From Amphibalanus amphitrite (taxonomy: Eukaryota; Arthropoda; Thecostraca; Balanomorpha; Balanidae), in assembly GCF_019059575.1 (NCBI RefSeq), contig NW_024881616.1, positions 310,001 to 374,000 on the forward strand: 64,000 bases of DNA, in the 5' to 3' direction. Positions 48,122-64,000 of the stretch are shown one piece after another. A program made the position numbers and the translations under genes. Position 1 is the first letter of the stretch, and each line of letters opens with the position of its first letter. Under the pieces are notes generated by a model that did not search any database, was not told the origin of the DNA, and saw nothing but the letters and a program-made list of their open reading frames with translations.

Positions 48122-50622
48122 TGCGACCGCCGTCAGCTCCCCGCGGCTCCTCTGGGCTCCTCACACTCTAAAACTCCGTCTTCAGACTCCTATGTCGGCC
48201 TCCTCACACCTAAAACTCCGTCCTCCAACTCTCTTGCACGCCGTCTCTCCAAACTCCGTCTTATAACTCCTCGTCCATTCACACTCCTAACTCCGTCCTC
48301 CTGGCCCCGACTGCAGCGTTGTCCTCTGACTGCTCCTCCGACCTCCTCCCACCCCAAACTCCGTCCTCCGACTGCCCCCCGCTCGCCGGCGGGCCGATCC
48401 AGTGCGTCCTCCCGCGAGTCGACAGACACGTCACTGTCAGGGTCATCTCTCGCCGGCGGCGGTAAACATCGCTGTCCCCCGACCGGCCGTCGGACAGTGG
48501 CTCCAACTGGGTCACCGCGGAGGGGTTGAGGGGGGCGGTGGTTGATGATACCGAGAGAGGCTCAGTGTTCTGGTGATTGTCATGGGATCACACAGCGCCG
48601 GGAGTTTGTGACCTTCTGGTAGTGAGAGTACGGAAAGCGTACAAAAATACAGAACTCTTGGAGATGTGGTTACTGGTTAACCGTTCAGCTTTATCTCTTT
48701 CGGAAACTAAACGACGTCGCAATTAGAGGATGCAATTACCGTTAAGATATAGATTGATTGGCTTTTATTCAGAGATAACGAGATAGTCACACGGCACACC
48801 CCTTCCTCAAGAGTCAGCCGTCGCATTAGGGGTGAGGTAGCGCACACAGCTGTCCATGTTTATCACACTACGTTGGTGACCTTTGACGCGTGCCGCTGTT
48901 TTAATGCAAGTCTGAGAATCGCACGTCACATCGCAAGCGGTGACGTTAGCACGTTTGCTAGTTCTCAATGTCGTCAGCAGTGAGCAGGGATGGCCTTTGG
49001 ATGTACAGAATGGTAATACAACTCAGTGATGACAAGTGTCCGTGAATTAGCTACCATTGTGCATGATGCATGAGTGCATTTCATCCACTCCTTTCAGCTC
49101 ATTCGTTACAAACAGCTGCATTGGACTTAAGTCAATAATCTCACGGATATTTTGCTCGGAGTCAGAGGATCCGTAGCCGACATCTCAGCGCAGCGATCAG
49201 ATACCAGCTGCTGCAGATCAGATGTACCACACACTGATAAACCTTTTACCACACAAGCATGTCGATTGACATCCCTGGAAACACTGCAATGAAGATCCCT
49301 ATGCTTTCCGAAAGTCCGTTCAATTTACGCGACACGACATAAGCCACGCGATCGTTTTCATTGAAGTTGCAAAACACCAGAGCACACTTTTCTGTGTATA
49401 TTGAGAAGCTGCACAAACAATTTACACAGACGACTCGAATGTCGCAGACAAATGGATAGTCCGGTGGCGACTCAGCCAGGGCAGATGAGATTCCAGTCAG
49501 TAAGACGCCGAGATAGCTGTATAAGCAGATCGGCGCAGACCACACGCTAGACTACATAACACGTCCGCTCGGTCAGCTCAGTGATATGGACCACATCGAG
49601 TACCTCTCGGCTCTCGCTCTCACGCGCGCTCCTGATCCCACGCTCACACTGGGAGCCAGGGAGGAGGAGGGTGGGCGCTGCAATCCGCGGGGTTAGTTAG
49701 GGGCGCGCTAATCACAGTGTCAGGGGGACCTCACCGAAGCTGCGACAGGTTCTCAGAGCGAGCACACGCGCCACAAAACACACCACATCTCTGTCGTTAT
49801 TCTGTTAAAGCCTCGTATTATGCGAATACGCAAACCAAGATCGCAACTGCGCGCCAATGCTTGGCGTGCGTCCATTGGTTCTATGGCACAAACTGCCTAT
49901 ACGTAAACAACATTCGCTAGCTAAATAATTCAAAACATCAACATGAATAAAAGCAGAATAGAGATTCAAAACATAAAATGCGTTTCTGGGATGCAACACC
50001 ATCCCCGTTAAAAACAAACGTCATTCGTTGCTTGACTGTTGAACGATGAGAGCTTTCAAAACAAAAACACTAACATCAATCAGTAGCTATAAAAAGCGAC
50101 ATTCAAATAGTATAGCGACATCAAACAACGTCAAATAGCACTCTACGCATAGTACAGCTGCACATAACTCTGTCATACGAACAGCTGCACGAATTCGAGC
50201 TGTGGCCGCAGCGACGACCGAGCCGGCGCCGCCGACGGCGTCAGCACATCACATGTGTCTGCACCGCAGTGTGATGTGGACACATCACATATGTCAAAAC
50301 AGTGACGTAGGTATGCATCACATACGTCACCTAGGCATACACGTCAGTGCAGTGACGTAGTGTCAAAAATCATCACAATACAAATGTCAGTACGGTAGAA
50401 TAACGTCATCACATCGCTAATCACGTCAGTACACTGACGCATGATTCTACATCACACACGACGCCAGAGACTGTGACTGACGTCTGTCTTTGATCTGCTT
50501 GTTCGGTCTCTGACTTATCAACTCCCATGGACCCTATCTGACGCTCGCTTCTGCCCAGTGAGTCCGGACGCCGGGGAGCGGATCACCTCAGACTGACCCC
50601 GGCCGGGTCGGGTCAGGTCGGG
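48122..50622. other. Intergenic: six-lectin promoter side and FER 3' flank
   Basis: Just upstream of the lectin start, 48150-48370 has repeated AAACTCCGTCCTCC units. A minus-strand frame at 49246-49545 has a hydrophobic start, but no ATG opens it, and no partner exon was found. From 50239 to 50483 there are many TGACGT/ACGTCA motifs. No RNA gene is seen. Confidence 0.45.
50300..50483. promoter_or_regulatory. Cluster of CRE/ATF-like TGACGT half-sites
   Basis: Seven TGACGT or ACGTCA hexamers lie in about 180 bp (near 50303, 50325, 50341, 50353, 50403, 50424 and 50478), two of them as an inverted pair ACGTCA-N6-TGACGT. They lie between the FER stop and the lectin promoter; which gene they serve, if any, is unknown. 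Confidence 0.4.
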
Positions 50623-62390
<11,768 letters not shown>

Positions 62391-63019
62391 CTGGGAAGAC
62401 GGTGAAAACAAAAAAGTTAGAATGGTGGCTGGGTGGGTGGCGGTATAGACCTCGTATATGCTTGTTCGACTAACATGTGGATAATGAGCACAATAATTCC
62501 AATATATCGCATTAGCAAGTCATCACTTTCACGAAGCTATGTAACTGCCATCGTTTGATTTAGTAGTATCGTCCTGAGCACATCGCTTGAGGCAAACATG
62601 CGATTCGTAGTAATTGTCCGAATAAAAGATATTGACATAGTTAGATCTAACTCTAAGACACAAAATATTCGTAATGACAATCGCTTCTAACCTAATTTCA
62701 TTTGTACCTCGAATCCAAAACGTCAGTCAGATGTAATAAACTCGCGCGGTGATCGATCAAATTAAGAAGAAGGGCAGAACGGAAAGATACAATGCATAAG
62801 GTCACGAGCTCGAGCATAAAACTTCCACGCTTTTCTTGCAATTCTTTTATGAGAAAATATTTACAAATCAAAAGCAAATTTCAGGTACGGTAAATTTAGA
62901 GTGGTTTACAAAGAAAATTTGCTCAGTTGCTTGATCCTTAATAATCAATTAAATTAAATTCCAAATGCGACAAACTATTGGCACATATCGTAATTAAATC
63001 ACAGTAATTTTTTAACATC
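62391..63019. other. FER intron / upstream flank of the Cys-rich gene
   Basis: AT-rich, no exon recognised. It probably holds the promoter of the gene at 63020; no clear core motif is seen. Confidence 0.45.
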
Positions 63020-63868
63020 ATGCGCGAGGACCAATGTTTTTACGAAGCTCAGCGCAAGGGCAGGGATTTGCGTCGTGCACTGTATCAGCAAGAGTTGTGT
63101 AGACCGCTGGGATTCCCAGTTGTACGCAGAAAAACAAAATGTGGAAGACGCTCAAGCTCCACAGCAAGGACCCCGATATGTGGCCCTTCGTATCGTCAAA
63201 CTCCACCGGACTTCCTCCATCACCACGACTTCAAGCCAACATGTCCATCGCCGCCGCCAGCGACCATGCAGTGCGACTACCTCCCCGCCTGCCCACCAAT
63301 GCCACTCGTGTGCAGCGACGTCGTACGATCGTTCCCTCCCGCCATGCCGGCAGAAACGATCCTTTCCGGCTTCCGTAATGCGCACAGCGGACCGGGATTC
63401 GAATCTACATCGATCGGTAATTTCAGCACCTGCCGAACACCATGCGACTACATGTCCAACTTCCAAATTGTTCACACGATGGTGAATCCGTGCAGTCCGC
63501 AGGTGACGCTGTACACCCCACCTCCGCGTTTGTGCTCATCAAAGTGGTCGGTGCCCTGCCAGCCGCCGCTCAACTTCTACCTCCCGAAGCCCGTCAGCTG
63601 CGTGCGGTGCACCACATCCACCAACTACGTGCCCGACCAGGTGGTCATCAGGGAGCTGGCCGACGACGACTGCCAGGAGATGGGTCTGTGCGGCTACCGG
63701 CGGCGCGAGCCAGAGTGCCGCTCCACCAGGAGGGTCTACACGTCGCTGCCGGGCCTGGGCGGTGACGACCAGGACCCGCCCAAGCCGTGGCGGGACCCGT
63801 GCGGCGGCCGCATCTACTACCGGCTCTCCGACAACGACTTCATCCAGCAGTGGGGCAGCCCGTCCTGA
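63020..63868 (+). CDS. Intronless Cys/Pro-rich protein of unknown function
   Basis: A 282-codon frame from ATG 63020 to TGA 63866-63868, with an in-frame TAA just upstream (63005-63007) fixing the start. I do not recognise the family. It has no signal peptide or membrane segment and begins with a basic, helical-looking MREDQCFYEAQRKGRDLRRA. The middle is rich in Pro and in spaced Cys (19 Cys in total), with phrases such as CDYLPACPPMPLVC and PVSCVRCTTSTNYVPDQ. The end is RIYYRLSDNDFIQQWGSPS. It lies on the opposite strand within what must be an intron of the FER-like gene, since that kinase's first exons are further right. Intronless, Cys/Pro-rich cytoplasmic proteins are common among testis or sperm-tail genes, but that is only a guess. 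GC content rises from 5' to 3'. Confidence 0.72.
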   Translation: MREDQCFYEAQRKGRDLRRALYQQELCRPLGFPVVRRKTKCGRRSSSTARTPICGPSYRQTPPDFLHHHDFKPTCPSPPPATMQCDYLPACPPMPLVCSDVVRSFPPAMPAETILSGFRNAHSGPGFESTSIGNFSTCRTPCDYMSNFQIVHTMVNPCSPQVTLYTPPPRLCSSKWSVPCQPPLNFYLPKPVSCVRCTTSTNYVPDQVVIRELADDDCQEMGLCGYRRREPECRSTRRVYTSLPGLGGDDQDPPKPWRDPCGGRIYYRLSDNDFIQQWGSPS

Positions 63869-64000
63869 TACGTGCCGCTCGACAGCGCCGCCGCGAGTTT
63901 TCGGTACAATAACCCGTTCGAATACCAAGTTATCTATCAACTCCTGGTGCAGTATCGTCATCTCGTGAGACCGAATGGTATCTTTCATTCCTTCAAATTC

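Noticed and set aside
49246..49545. 99-codon minus-strand frame with a hydrophobic start and six cysteines
   Set aside because: It opens with GTG just after a stop, not ATG; no acceptor or partner exon gives a convincing gene.

Overview
This is eukaryotic nuclear DNA, most likely from an arthropod and probably a crustacean. A barnacle-like genome would fit, but that is inference from gene content and style, not proof. The signs are spliced genes with short GC-rich exons, GT-AG introns with GTGAGT-type donors, many microsatellites and MITE-like elements, and single-copy animal genes whose exon phases join cleanly into full-length proteins.

Layout, left to right. 1-1153: a (TC)n tract, then the last two exons of a Wnt gene (+). 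2451-3353: a TTAA-flanked piggyBac-like non-autonomous element. 3420-5941: an ankyrin-repeat gene of the ANKRD33 type (-). 7453-10190: DNAJC22/wurst (-), a TM2-type membrane protein with a C-terminal J domain. 11854-21391: INTS8 (-), 15 coding exons giving 997 residues, with an intronless mitochondrial glutaredoxin GLRX5 (+) nested in one intron. 23546-28479: CFAP45 (-), a ciliary microtubule inner protein of 524 residues, divergent from MRPL39 (+, 30638-36147, 335 residues). 37019-38605: a one-exon secreted PAN/C-type-lectin/discoidin protein (-). 39259-48121: a 17-exon secreted lectin with six C-type lectin domains and a Tyr/Asp-rich tail (-). 50623 to beyond the right edge: a Fes/Fer-family tyrosine kinase (-); the reading starts inside its F-BAR domain at 62390. 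Nested inside it on the other strand is an intronless Cys/Pro-rich gene (63020-63868), and one long intron holds a second TTAA element (60377-61287).

The genes are mostly unrelated housekeeping, ciliary and development genes. The two secreted lectins, adjacent on one strand, are the only functional pair, probably in innate recognition or adhesion.

Three signals stand out. First, small tandem duplications repeatedly copy exon-intron junctions, with the splice site included, in INTS8, MRPL39, FER and the six-lectin gene. Second, the two piggyBac-like elements carry dense AGGTCA nuclear-receptor half-sites, including a perfect IR1 (ecdysone-type) palindrome and a DR4. Third, both TTAA elements carry G-run/C-run hairpins at both ends, and pure C runs also serve as polypyrimidine tracts at some 3' splice sites.

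All exon boundaries were derived by reading splice sites and checking phase by hand. No alignment or expression data were available.
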